This document shows, one piece after another, positions 15,191 to 25,556 of a stretch of DNA of 64,000 nucleotides. The first letter of the stretch is position 1; each line of letters begins with the position of its first letter. The notes beneath the pieces were generated by a model that did no database searches, was not told the DNA's origin, and worked only from the letters and a program-made list of their open reading frames with translations. Location: NCBI GenBank assembly GCA_005765155.1, contig VCCP01000007.1:637501-701500 (forward strand), in the 5' to 3' direction. Source of the DNA: Zelopaecilomyces penicillatus (taxonomy: Eukaryota > Ascomycota > Sordariomycetes > Hypocreales > Pseudodiploosporaceae). The translations under genes were made by a program, and so were the position numbers.

Positions 15191-15650
15191 TAATATTTAG
15201 TGAATTTCTAAGGGATAAATCTAATAAAGAGGGGTTTATATTAATAGATAAGTTAAGGTATTTTAAGTAATATATCTATTATATTAGTAATAGATATAGA
15301 GTATTATAATTAGGGGTTAAGTATTAGTATAATAAGTAATAGCAAATAATATAATAAAGTTAAAAGTATATTAATAACTATCTAAACTATATCTAAAGAG
15401 TGAAAATTAAGGGTATATATATATATTATGGATTATAATTTAAGCTATAATCCTTATTACTGGATTATACTTAGAATTATAAGCTATCCTATTGGATTAT
15501 GGTTTTAAGAGTAATCCTAAGCCTAGAATCACCTTTAGAATTATAATCCAATTCCATATAGTTCCAAGCCTCTAATATATATCTAGTGATATTATAAGTC
15601 ATATAACTAAGGCCTACTATACAACCTTGGCTATTAAGTTATAATATATA
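15191..15650 (-). repeat. Family 1 LTR (5' LTR of the nested element)
   Basis: Direct repeat of 8,189-8,648. The two differ almost only by C/T and G/A changes, as expected if both were identical at insertion and then hit by RIP. Confidence 0.88.
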
Positions 15651-18600
15651 TATTATTTTATTTATCTTTTTAATAGCTTAATTTAATTTATAAAGAATTA
15701 AAGATTTTAATAATTAATTAAAATCTTTATTTATTTTATTATTTTATTATTTTATTAATATATCTTTATTAATATTTAAATAAATAAATAATAATAAATA
15801 TTTTTTAATTAGATATTTTATAATTTATTTTAATTTTAATAAATTTTTTTAATTAAAAAATAATTTAATATTATTTATCTTTATTATTTTATTATAATAT
15901 AATTCTTATTATTATAAATTAAAAGGTATTAATTTTAAAATAGATTTATTATTATAAATTAAAATATTTAAGTAATAGGGTTTTTTAAAAGGCTTTTTTA
16001 GTTATTTAAATATTAGATATTTAATTATAATTAATTATATTTTCCTTAGCTTTTTATTGTTTTTATTGCCTTTTAAAAATATATTTAATAATACTATAAC
16101 TCTAGAATATTTATAAATAAACCTTTTATAAAAATTATAAAAGCCTAGAAATACTTATATTTCTTAATAGATTTTTAATTATTATTATTTTAAAATAGTT
16201 ATAATATATTAAAGATTTATTAAGATCTTTTCTTTAAATAAAATAAATCCTAAGAAATTTATTTTTATTTAATAAAAATAATATTTCTTTAGATTTATAA
16301 AAAGCTTTATTATTTATTATCTTTTTAAGATTTATTTAATATATTTTATATATTCTTTTTTAATTTTAAAAAAGATTAAAATATTATTTAAATAAATAAT
16401 ATATATTATTTTAATTAATTCTTTTAAAGCCTAATAAATATAATATTAAAATATTATTAATATATTAATTAATTTAAAGGGTATTATTAGATATTTATAA
16501 TAAATTTAATAAATTTAAAACATTATCTTTTATTTATCTCTTTTTTAATTTTAATTTAATAATATATTTATTATATTAATTTTTATAAAGAATTCTATAT
16601 TTATAATTTAATCTAGAATCTTTAAAATAAGGGATAATATATAATAATTCTTCTTTATAACCTTATAAAGATTTTAATAATCTATATATAATTATAAGGA
16701 TTTATTCTTTTTTAAAATAAATAGAATTAATATCTTTATTAAGCTTTTAAATAAGTGAATTTATCTTTTCTTTAGATTCTTATTTAAATAAATATAAAGC
16801 TTTTTTAATTTCTTTTATAATAAGAGATAGATTATATTATATAAAGGAATAGTATTTAAAAATAGATTAATTATATAATTTATAGTTTTTTGGGATAATA
16901 ATATATTTATTTAATCTATTTAAAATATATTTAGATAATCTTATAATTTTTAAGGTAGTTTTTTTATCTTTTTTATTTAATTTATTTAATCTTTATTTAT
17001 TAATAATAATAGTTCTAAGAGATATATAATTAAAAAGATTATTATTTTATTTTAATAGACTTATATAAATTTATAAGGTTATAAGATTTTAATATTTTCT
17101 TATTCTTAATTAAATTATTAGTATTTATTATAGATATTTAAATAGATTTAAAGGTTCTATAAATAAATTAATTCTAATAATATTAGATTATCTTTTATTC
17201 TTAGATCTTAATTAATATTAAGGTATATTTAAATAAAGCTTTATTTAATTCCTTTTAAATTTATAATAATAAATAAGATTTTTTATATATTATATACTTA
17301 GATTTTTAATTTATTTATTATTTAAAGCTTTAATAAATCCTTTATTAATATTTATCATAGCTTATTTACTTTAATAAATACTTTATTAATAAGATTTAAT
17401 TTAATATATATATCTAAATCTATATATATTTTAATTAATATTTATCTTTTTATTATTATTAATATATAGAAATAGGTTATTATTTTAATAATAATCTTTT
17501 TAATTAAAATTAAAGGATTTATTTTAATTAATTATTTTTTCTTATCTTAATATTATTTTTTATTTTAATAATATTAATAATTTAATTAAAATAATCTAGT
17601 ATAAAGTAATCTTTTTTATTATATATATAATAGATTATAATAATAAAATAATTTATTTAATTATTTTCTTTATCTTCTTAATTATTATTTTAATTATTCT
17701 TTTTATAAGGATAATTATTTTTATTACTTTTATAGCCTTTTTAGCTTTAATAAAAGTTTTTTTAATATAAAATTATTATTAATTATATATTAATTTAATT
17801 TAATTAATTTTTATTATAGTTTTATTTATTTTATAATTTAAATAGAATCCTTTTTTAATCTATTATTTAAAGCCTTATTTTTATTATTTATTTAGCTTTT
17901 TTTATAAATCCTAGGTTTTTTTTTTAGATTTTTAAATAATATTAAAACCTTTTTATTTTTTATATTATCTTATTTTAATTCTTAAAAAAGGCTTTTTTAT
18001 AAAAATAAATATATTTTTATAATTTTAATTTAAGCTTAATAAAATACTATATAATTAATTCTTTTTTAATTCTTTTTATAAGATAGGTTTTTAAATTAAA
18101 TAAATATAAATAGAATTCTATAAAGGATTAATAATTATATTATTAAGTTTTTTTAAAAATATTATAAATCTTAATTATTTAATTAATAAAATCTTTTAAA
18201 TAAATTTTATTTTATTTTAGAAAATATTCTTAATTAGTTTTTTTTAGTTTTTTTTTTAATTTTAATATAATTTTATATCTTATTTAATTAAAAGGATTTA
18301 TGTTTATTTTTTATATTTTTAAAGGCTAAAGTAATTTAATATTTCTTTTTTTTTAAATATTTAAGATTTATTTAAAAGGCTTAAATAAGATTATTAATTT
18401 ATTCCTTTTTATTATTAATATTTTTATAATATTATAGCTTAATAATATTAATAACTTTTAATCTTTTTAATTAAAAATTATTTAAATTATTATAGTTTTA
18501 ATTAAATTATAATCTTTTTTTAATAAAATATTTATAATAAAGATATTAAGATTTTAAGCTGTTTAAAAATAAAATTAAAAGGTATTAATCTTTTTAATCC

Positions 18601-18814
18601 TTATAATTTTAGCTAAAAGTATTATTATTTTATCTTAGGTTTTTATAGATTATTATAAACGATTAATTAGATTTTATTAATTTAAGGCTTTAAACTCTTA
18701 ATAAATTATAAGGCTTAATAAAGTTTTTAATAATAAAAATAATACTTTAATAATAAGATAAATAAAAGCTATTATTAATTTTAGATAATTATAAATAAAA
18801 ATATAAGAATTATT

Positions 18815-19003
18815 AAAGGAATTCCAGGTATAGTTAAATAAAATAATATAGCTTTAATCGATTTATTAATAATAAGATTTATATTTAAATTAAATCTTTT
18901 TTCTTTTATACCCTTTAAATATAAAAAACTATTAAAGCTTTAATAATTAATAATCTTTTAGGTTATATATTATAATTAAATATCTAGATATTTAATCTTA
19001 TTA
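18815..19003 (-). repeat. Family 2 LTR (5' LTR of copy A)
   Basis: Partner of 4,701-4,890. Starts aaaggaattcc and ends aatcttatta. Confidence 0.85.
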
Positions 19004-19034
19004 TATTATTATATTATTATTATTATTATTATTA

Positions 19035-19071
<37 letters not shown>

Positions 19072-19885
19072 AATATGAAATAACTTTTAAATTTTAATAT
19101 TTGTATTTAATTTAAATCTTATAAAATAAAATATAATATTAAATTTTTTTATTTTTATTATTATAATATAATATTTTATAAAAATATATTAATTTAAAAT
19201 AATCTTTTTTATAATTTTTATATTCTTTTAAAATTATTAAATCTTTTTAATATTATTATTATTATTAATATAAAAATAATATATATATATATTCTTTTTT
19301 TATAATCTTTAAACCTTTTAAAAATATTAAATTCTTTAATCTTTATATTATTATTAATATATAATTTATTCTATTTATTATTTATTAATATATAATAATT
19401 TCTATAATAATTAAATTAAATTTAATATTAATTTAATATAAATATTAATTTATAATAAAATAAATTAATTATAATAAAATATTTATAAAATTATTAAAAA
19501 TAAAATAAAATAAAGATTATTTTTATTTTTAAATTATTAAAATAAAAATAATATTATTAATAAATTAAATATTAAAAATATTAAAAATATTAAAAATATT
19601 TAAAATAATAAAAATATTTAATAATTATTTATCTTAATAATATATTATAAAAATTAAATATACTTTTAAATTTAAAATCTTATTTTATTATTTTATAATA
19701 TTATTTTAATATATATATATATTTTTATTAAATAATTGAAATTTATTTTAATAATATAAAAATATATATTATATATAAATAATTTATATAGTTTTATTTT
19801 AAAAACTTCTTATAATATTCTTTTAGTTAATATTCTTTATATAAGATATAACTTTTAAAAGTATATTAATTATTTATCTATCTAG
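19004..19885. other. AT-rich block next to gene island 1
   Basis: It begins with a (TTA)n microsatellite (about 19,006-19,072). The remainder is nearly pure A and T without recognisable repeats or frames. Composition changes abruptly to balanced at about 19,885. Confidence 0.7.
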
Positions 19886-20065
19886 AGCTATGAAACATCG
19901 TCCCCTATCACAATTCAGGCCGTTTTCTATTCTCCTCGATATCTCTTTGATACCCCAAACATCATTCTCACAGTTTGCCTGCTCGCCCGATATTCTTCTT
20001 CAGCTGAGAAAGCTCACTGTTCTTTCCTTTCAAGATCCTGCGAACAAGTAACATTAACCCCTAGA

Positions 20066-22473
20066 ATGGCCACCGTATGTATAACCCCAGTTCTCTTGCC
20101 ATGATTTTTCGTTAGTAATTCTACCCACTATCTTGTTTCTCTCCTGTGTTCTGGTCTGCACTTGGTGAGCAATTCATTTCGTGCCATTTCCACCTCCCCA
20201 CCACACAATTCATTGCTATGTAGCGGGCCAGACCCGTGCCTGACGCGCGAGGTCCATCCTCTGTACTCGATTCCCTCATCTGCACTCTGATTATTGCTGG
20301 GTGTCGCTGAAGTTGGGTCTGTACGCCATTGGTTTCGAGATCTCGTCATCAACGGTTCTAGAGCAATATCCATATAGTCTTCCGTCGCACCTCAGCTTGA
20401 ACTAACAGGTGGCAGTCGCGAACGTATAATAATCCTGGCTTTCTTCCCAATGGGGCCACTGGTCTCCCACCCCCTGGCGCAGCACCTCTTCTACCCAACC
20501 AGGGGCGTGTCATTCAGACGGGGCCTGTACGGGTTCTCTGCATTGCCGATGTTCGAGGTAGGTATGCAAAAATGTTTAGTTGTGTTCGGACTAACGCGAC
20601 GTCGCCAGGAAATTTAAGGTCACTGAACGAACTCGCCAAGCAAGCACGGGCTGATCATATCATCCACACTGGCGATTTTGGGTTTTACGACGACAGTTCT
20701 CTTGACAGGATTGTTGAAAAAACTCTGAAACATGTCGCCCAATATTCACCACTCATCTCCGAGCCAGTCAAGAAGGCCATTCAGCAAGGTGGACCCGGTC
20801 CTGTCAAATCCAGATTCTCCCCAAATGAATTACCTTTGTCTGAGTTGTCCCTTCTCCTAAGTGGCGATCTAAAATTAGATGTGCCTGTGTATACTGTATG
20901 GGGGGCATGCGAGGACGTCCGAGTGCTAGAGAAGTTTCGATCCTCCGAATATAAAGTCAACAATCTTCATATCATTGATGAAGCTCGATCAATGCTGTTG
21001 GAGATTGGGGGTGTGAAGCTCAGACTACTTGGGCTTGGCGGCGCTGTAGTGATGCACAAGTTGTTTGATAACGGAGAAGGTCGTACTACAATTGCTGGTG
21101 GCCAAGGTACAATGTGGACGACTCTGTTGCAAATGGGTGAGCTAGTGGACACAGCACATCGCGTCTATGACCCAACTGAGACCCGGATTTTTATAACACA
21201 CGCCTCCCCCGCTCGTGAGGGTATATTAAACCAATTGTCTGTTACACTCAAAGCTGACTTTTCTATTTCCGCTGGCCTTCACTTTCGCTACGGAAGCTCT
21301 TACAATGAATTTAGCGTCAATCCAACGCTCGATCATTATCGAGGAAAGCTCGCTGCGTCGAAAGCTTCGTTCAATGATGTCTGGGAGACTGTCAAGGGTG
21401 AAGTTGAGCCCGCTATCCAACAAAACGAGGCGCAACAAAATTTACTCAAAAACGCTCTGCAACTCGTCGAGAAAATGCCTACTACAGCTGCTGGAGGAAA
21501 CCCATTCGGAGGCTCTGTTACTGGCCAAGCTGCACTCGGTCAAGTAGACGAGAGTGCCTTCAAGAACATGTGGAATTTCAATCTAGCAGATGCTGCGTTC
21601 GGATATCTTGTGTTAGAAATCCAAGATGGCCGAATCGGCACTGAGATGCGAGCCCAAGGATTTAATTTTTCGCATCGTGGATCTAAACAGACGGCAACCC
21701 CCGCGGTCTCCGTGTCCTCCACCAGTGGCGGGCCAACGCCCTTTTCGGCACAGGCACCTGTACCTCAAACATCTGGCCGGCAACTATCCTCGGGTCATCC
21801 TCCAAAGGTGACGACAGTAACACCTTTGGTTGCCCCTCCTAAGCCGTCAACTCCCCAGCCTATACAGGCTAGCATCAGTGTGCCGAACAGCAAGGATGCT
21901 GAGAAGACCATGTCAACTTCAACTAACGGCTCTGCGAATGGCCTTGAATTAGGCTCATCTCCTGCTCCTAAGACACTTGCCTCTGACATTATTGGCCTGT
22001 TTATCATGAACGTTAACACCGAAGAGCAATGTCGGGAGCTTTTTGATGATATTGACAAACAGAATATCTCCAAAATAGAAAAATGGGGTAATTCAAACAA
22101 GGTAGTTCAATTCAGGACACCCGAAGATCGAGACGCCGCCATGGCTCGTTTGCCAGAGGCGGTTAAGACTCGAACGCAAGAGGATAGATCCAAACCGCTG
22201 GTTAAGATCTTTCAACACAGGGAAACTAAAACCTTCAGCAGCCGTGGTGGTGCTGGAAATTGGGGCAGCGGTGGCAGAGGCACCAACACGAGCGGTTATC
22301 GTAGTGCCGGTGGTGCGAGTGACTCTGAGACCAACCGACGGGGTGGCCGTGGCGGTAGGGGTGGCCGGGGTGGGGATAGAGGTCGTGGCAGTGGTCGTGG
22401 CCGTGGAGGTGTGAAAGGAGAGGCCGGAATATCGTCTCCCGCTGCGACTTCTTCTACCCCAGTCGCAGACTAA
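20066..22473 (+). CDS. DUF2433-type metallophosphoesterase-like protein with RGG tail
   Basis: I read three exons: 20,066-20,074 (Met-Ala-Thr), 20,416-20,557 and 20,609-22,473, giving 671 residues. Introns are GTATGT...CAG (341 bp) and GTAGGT...CAG (51 bp, branch-like ctaac near 20,591). Splicing the second intron restores the first metal-site motif, ADVRGN (about 47-52), lost if translation is started inside the intron at 20,572. Further calcineurin-like motifs are TGDFG (71-75), WGACED (148-153, in place of GNHD) and THAS (247-250); H275 lies in GLHFRYG. A Pro/Ser-rich linker, an RRM-like segment (about 515-575) and a Gly/Arg-rich RGG tail (about 595-660) follow. The atypical metal ligands fit the fungal DUF2433 family; the RGG tail suggests RNA or nucleic-acid binding. 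Catalytic activity is not shown. The tiny first exon is the least certain part. Confidence 0.8.
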
Positions 22474-22930
22474 GAGGGTTTCCTGCCCTTGCCACTATCG
22501 CAATCTCTGAGAGTATATCCCACATCTCGTAAGACATCTCTGAAGTTTTGTTGAAACTATCCCTGCGTTTTTCAGAGGAGCGGAGATGTGGCAAATTTGG
22601 CTATTCCTATAATACTTTTCTCACTTCCTCTTAAGTGTATCTAATTAGCTTACGAGACTTTGGGTCTCTTATCGAGATTGCACCTGCTGCGTTTTCAAGG
22701 ATGCGGAGTTGAGTTAAAAAGAAACGAAAGAGAGATATTAGACCAAAGTAATCTGGCTTTCTAATACAACTGTTTCTAACGGAAAGCAATCTTGGAAGCT
22801 GAATGACTATTCAAAGTCGGCTGATAATTGTTGTCAATTATTGAAGTCGTTGATTCTTATATTCTTATATAATCACTCTGCTGCCGAAACTATATGTGAC
22901 CAGTTGAAGTCCTAGAGCAAAATCAAATCT
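22474..22930. other. Convergent intergenic region between two stop codons
   Basis: About 457 bp separate the ends of the convergent metallophosphoesterase and COQ5 genes. It must hold both 3' untranslated regions and poly(A) sites. I see AT-rich stretches but no additional reading frame or RNA gene. Confidence 0.6.
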
Positions 22931-23929
22931 TTACAAGGGTTTGATGCCTTTGTGTATAGCAGCTATACCACCTGTCAGATCTTCAAATCCTTTGCCAGCT
23001 ATTGAGAACCCAGCATCTGCAATTAAATCTCGAAAATCGACTTGGCTTGGAAAATTTTCGATACTTTCAACGAGATACCGGTAGCTGTCTCGATCACCAG
23101 CTACTAAATGGCCTATGAACGGAATCGTGCTAAACGACCATTGCTTGTAAATCATATTAAGTAGTGGGTGTTTATCTACCTTGGAGAATTCCATACAGGC
23201 AAAAACACCACCCGGTTTCAGAACTCTATGGGCTTCTCGCAAGGCCGCTGGCATGTTTGAAAAGTTTCGTATACCGAACACAACGGTATATAAATCAATC
23301 GAGTTGTTTTCGATGATGGGCGACAAAACTTCAGCGTTGGCTTCAAGGAAAGCAAGGGAAGATTGATGAGCAGCCGGAAGGGCAAGTGATCGCTGCCTAC
23401 CAACAGCGAGCATAGCAGGGTTGATATCTGATATTGTGACGTGAATATTGGAGTTGGCATTGTGAATGTGGGAGTGCTGCAAAATCCGAAAGGCAATGTC
23501 ACCGGTACCCCCCGCAACGTCGATAATTTTTTGTGGCTGGCCAGGTGGGTTAGTAGCTCCTGGATTCAAGGATGACACGAAATAGTCCCTAAAAGGGTTG
23601 AATTGGTTAGTCTGTGGTTTCGCAGATGACGAGTGGCCAAATTCAAGATCTCACTTCCAAAGACGATGAACACCCAATGACATTAGGTCGTTCATTTTAT
23701 CATAAGATTCAGCAACATTAGTGAAGACGCTAGCTACGCGCTCCTGTTTTTCAGACTCAGTGACACTCTCATAGCCAAAGCGTGTTATCCGATCAGCACC
23801 TGCGGCTTCTGTGGTACGAAATCTGGGGATGCTGTTGTAGGAGGGATGCAATAATCGAGTCGTGCGGGTTAGAGGCCTCAATACATTCGTGCATATTCCT
23901 AAGTTTGAGCGTGTCGCCATGTTGCGCAC
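22931..23929 (-). CDS. COQ5: 2-methoxy-6-polyprenyl-1,4-benzoquinol methylase, mitochondrial
   Basis: S-adenosylmethionine-dependent C-methyltransferase of ubiquinone synthesis, acting on the matrix face of the inner mitochondrial membrane as part of the CoQ synthome. Two exons on the minus strand: 23,929-23,655 and 23,588-22,931. The 66-bp intron (GTGAGA...TTTAG, 23,654-23,589) joins HRLWK directly to DYFVSSLNPG. The protein is 310 residues, close to yeast Coq5. The N-terminus is rich in Arg, Ser and Thr with no acidic residue up to about residue 40, a good mitochondrial presequence. The FGYESV...VFTNVAESYDKMND block, the SAM-binding DVAGGTGD (115-122), SDIN (145-148), FGIRNF (196-201) and RVLKPGG match the UbiE/COQ5 family. 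It is intact despite RIP-mutated repeats on both sides. Met4 is an alternative start. Confidence 0.93.
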
Positions 23930-24547
23930 TTGTTATGGTGCACAGGGGATTGAGTTTCTCTGGATTGGGCTTCGGTGTGTGGAATGAAATAACATGGAGC
24001 CTTAGCTGAGGAAGCGTGTATTGCAGAGAAGGATTCAAAGCCGAGCCACAGTGGCTTGTGCTGACCGATGGCACCTGTGGCTTCAGGTTAAAGCGTCAGC
24101 TATATTGTCGGGGCGACTTCGGTTTTTAAGAGATTGGAAGTTAAGTAGTGACTCGATATACGCGTTGACCTGTGATCGAAAAAACCAGCCCACAAACGTG
24201 ATCAACACAATAAGCTCAACACCGACAATAATAAGGTCAACGCCAGATTAAGCATATTTAAAGGAAATTATTATCTGAGGCGGAAGAAAGTCTATTTTTA
24301 GATCAATTTAATACTGCGTCTGATAAATCGAACCACAGGGCTTCCGGCCGCCCCCTGCTTCCGGCCATCTTTTAATGTTAACACCAACTTAAACCTTATT
24401 TATCGCAGCTGCGTTTTCTTATATGCCTTTTATATTAAATATTTAATAATTATATTTTTAAATTCCTTATACCTGGTTATACTAAAAATAATATTATAAA
24501 TATTATTAAATATTTAGCTTTATATATTTCTTAGTATATTATTTATA
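23930..24547. other. COQ5 upstream region and island edge with a 10-bp direct repeat
   Basis: About 24,000-24,250 is balanced sequence upstream of COQ5; a short plus-strand frame there has no recognisable content. GCTTCCGGCC occurs twice 17 bp apart (24,340-24,349 and 24,357-24,366). Just beyond, from about 24,420, the sequence turns AT-rich and runs into the family 2 LTR. Confidence 0.55.
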
Positions 24548-24730
24548 TAATAGGATTAAATATTTAAATATCTAATTATAATATATAATCTAGAAAACTA
24601 TTAATTTTTAAGGATTTAATAGCTTTTTATATTTAAAAAGTATAAAAGAAAAAAACTTGATTTAAATATAAATTTTATTATTAATTAATTAAAACTATTT
24701 AATTCTATTTAATTATATAAAGAATTCTTT
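24548..24730 (+). repeat. Family 2 LTR (5' LTR of copy D)
   Basis: Starts taataggatt and ends aaagaattcttt. Matches 32,418-32,604 directly and the LTRs of copies A and B in reverse complement. Confidence 0.8.
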
Positions 24731-25429
24731 TTATAATTCTTATATTTATATTTATAATTATTTAAGATTATTAATAGCTTTTAATTATTTTATTATTAAA
24801 AGATTATCTTTATTATTAAAGATTTTATTAAATTTATAAATTTATTAAAGGTTTAAAGCTTTAAATTAATAAGATTTATATAATCTTTTATAATAATCTA
24901 TAAAGTTTTTAAAAAAAAATACTTTTAATTAAAATAATAAAGTTTAAAAAGATTAATACTTTTTAATTTTATTTTGAATTAATATAAGATCTTAATATTT
25001 TTATTATAAATATCTTATTAAAAAAAGATTATAATATAATTAAAATTATAATAATCTAAATAACTTTTAATTAAAAGGATTGAGGATTATTAATATAATT
25101 AAATTATAATATTAAAAATATAAAAAGTAATTAAATAATATTTATTTTAATAATAATAATATTTTAATTTATAGCTTTATAATATAATTTAATATAATTT
25201 TTTATATTTAAGGATTTTATTTATATATATATTTAAATTAAAAATATTTATATTAAAAGTACTTATATTAATTATTTTTTAAAAAAAAATTAAAATAATT
25301 TATAATAAAAGATTATATAATAAAATAAATATATTAATCTTTTATATATAATAAGATTTTTAAAATAGAATTAATAATAAGAGATTATATATTAAATAAT
25401 AAATATATTAAATATTAAATATATTAATA

Positions 25430-25556
25430 AAATTAAATTTATATATATCTATTAAATTTATATACATTTATTAAATTTATATATATTTATTAAATTTATA
25501 TATATTTATTAAATTTATATATATTTATTAAATTTATATATATTTATAAGTTTATA
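25430..25556. repeat. 19-bp tandem repeat in copy D
   Basis: The unit ttatatatatttattaaat is repeated about six times with few changes. Confidence 0.8.

Larger units (their letters stand above)
8189..15650 (-). mobile_element. Family 1 Ty3/Gypsy retrotransposon, nested and partly RIP-mutated
   Basis: A full-length element of about 7.46 kb with 460-bp LTRs at 8,189-8,648 and 15,191-15,650, flanked by a 5-bp duplication (tatta at 8,184-8,188 and 15,651-15,655). On the minus strand the Gypsy order is readable: Gag-like region (about 14,450-15,000, containing NRFKEEIKDKLF), reverse transcriptase (about 11,560-12,060, with WFITLDLKG and YLDNILIFF), RNase H (about 11,170-11,260), then integrase (about 10,380-10,700). 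A purine-rich tract lies inside the 3' LTR at about 8,649-8,660. The first Asp of the YLDD motif survives and the second reads Asn. In-frame stops are frequent, so it is dead. It keeps more G and C than the surrounding copies, so it is probably the youngest insertion. Confidence 0.9.
4701..19003 (-). mobile_element. Family 2 Gypsy retrotransposon (copy A), split by a nested element
   Basis: Bounded by two 189-bp LTRs in the same orientation (4,701-4,890 and 18,815-19,003). The inside is interrupted at 8,188/15,656 by a complete family 1 element. Without that insert it is about 6.8 kb and aligns along its length with copy B. Read on the minus strand, 16,370-16,720 gives a degenerate Ty3/Gypsy reverse transcriptase: remnants of the MPFGLTNAPATF segment and of the catalytic YLDDILIF motif, here read as YLNNILI. 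Stops fill all frames, mostly CAA/CAG and TGG codons turned into stops, as RIP would do. Not active. Confidence 0.85.

Noticed and set aside
1..19885. Mitochondrial origin of the AT-rich DNA
   Set aside because: It contains LTR retrotransposons with RIP-type stops and is continuous with nuclear intron-bearing genes.
20128..20373. 81-codon minus-strand frame upstream of the metallophosphoesterase
   Set aside because: It lies inside the inferred first intron on the opposite strand and has no recognisable motif.
21795..22100. 101-codon minus-strand frame inside the metallophosphoesterase
   Set aside because: Antisense shadow of a real coding exon.
24021..24251. 76-codon plus-strand frame upstream of COQ5
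   Set aside because: Low-complexity chance frame overlapping the COQ5 promoter; no domain or codon pattern supports it.
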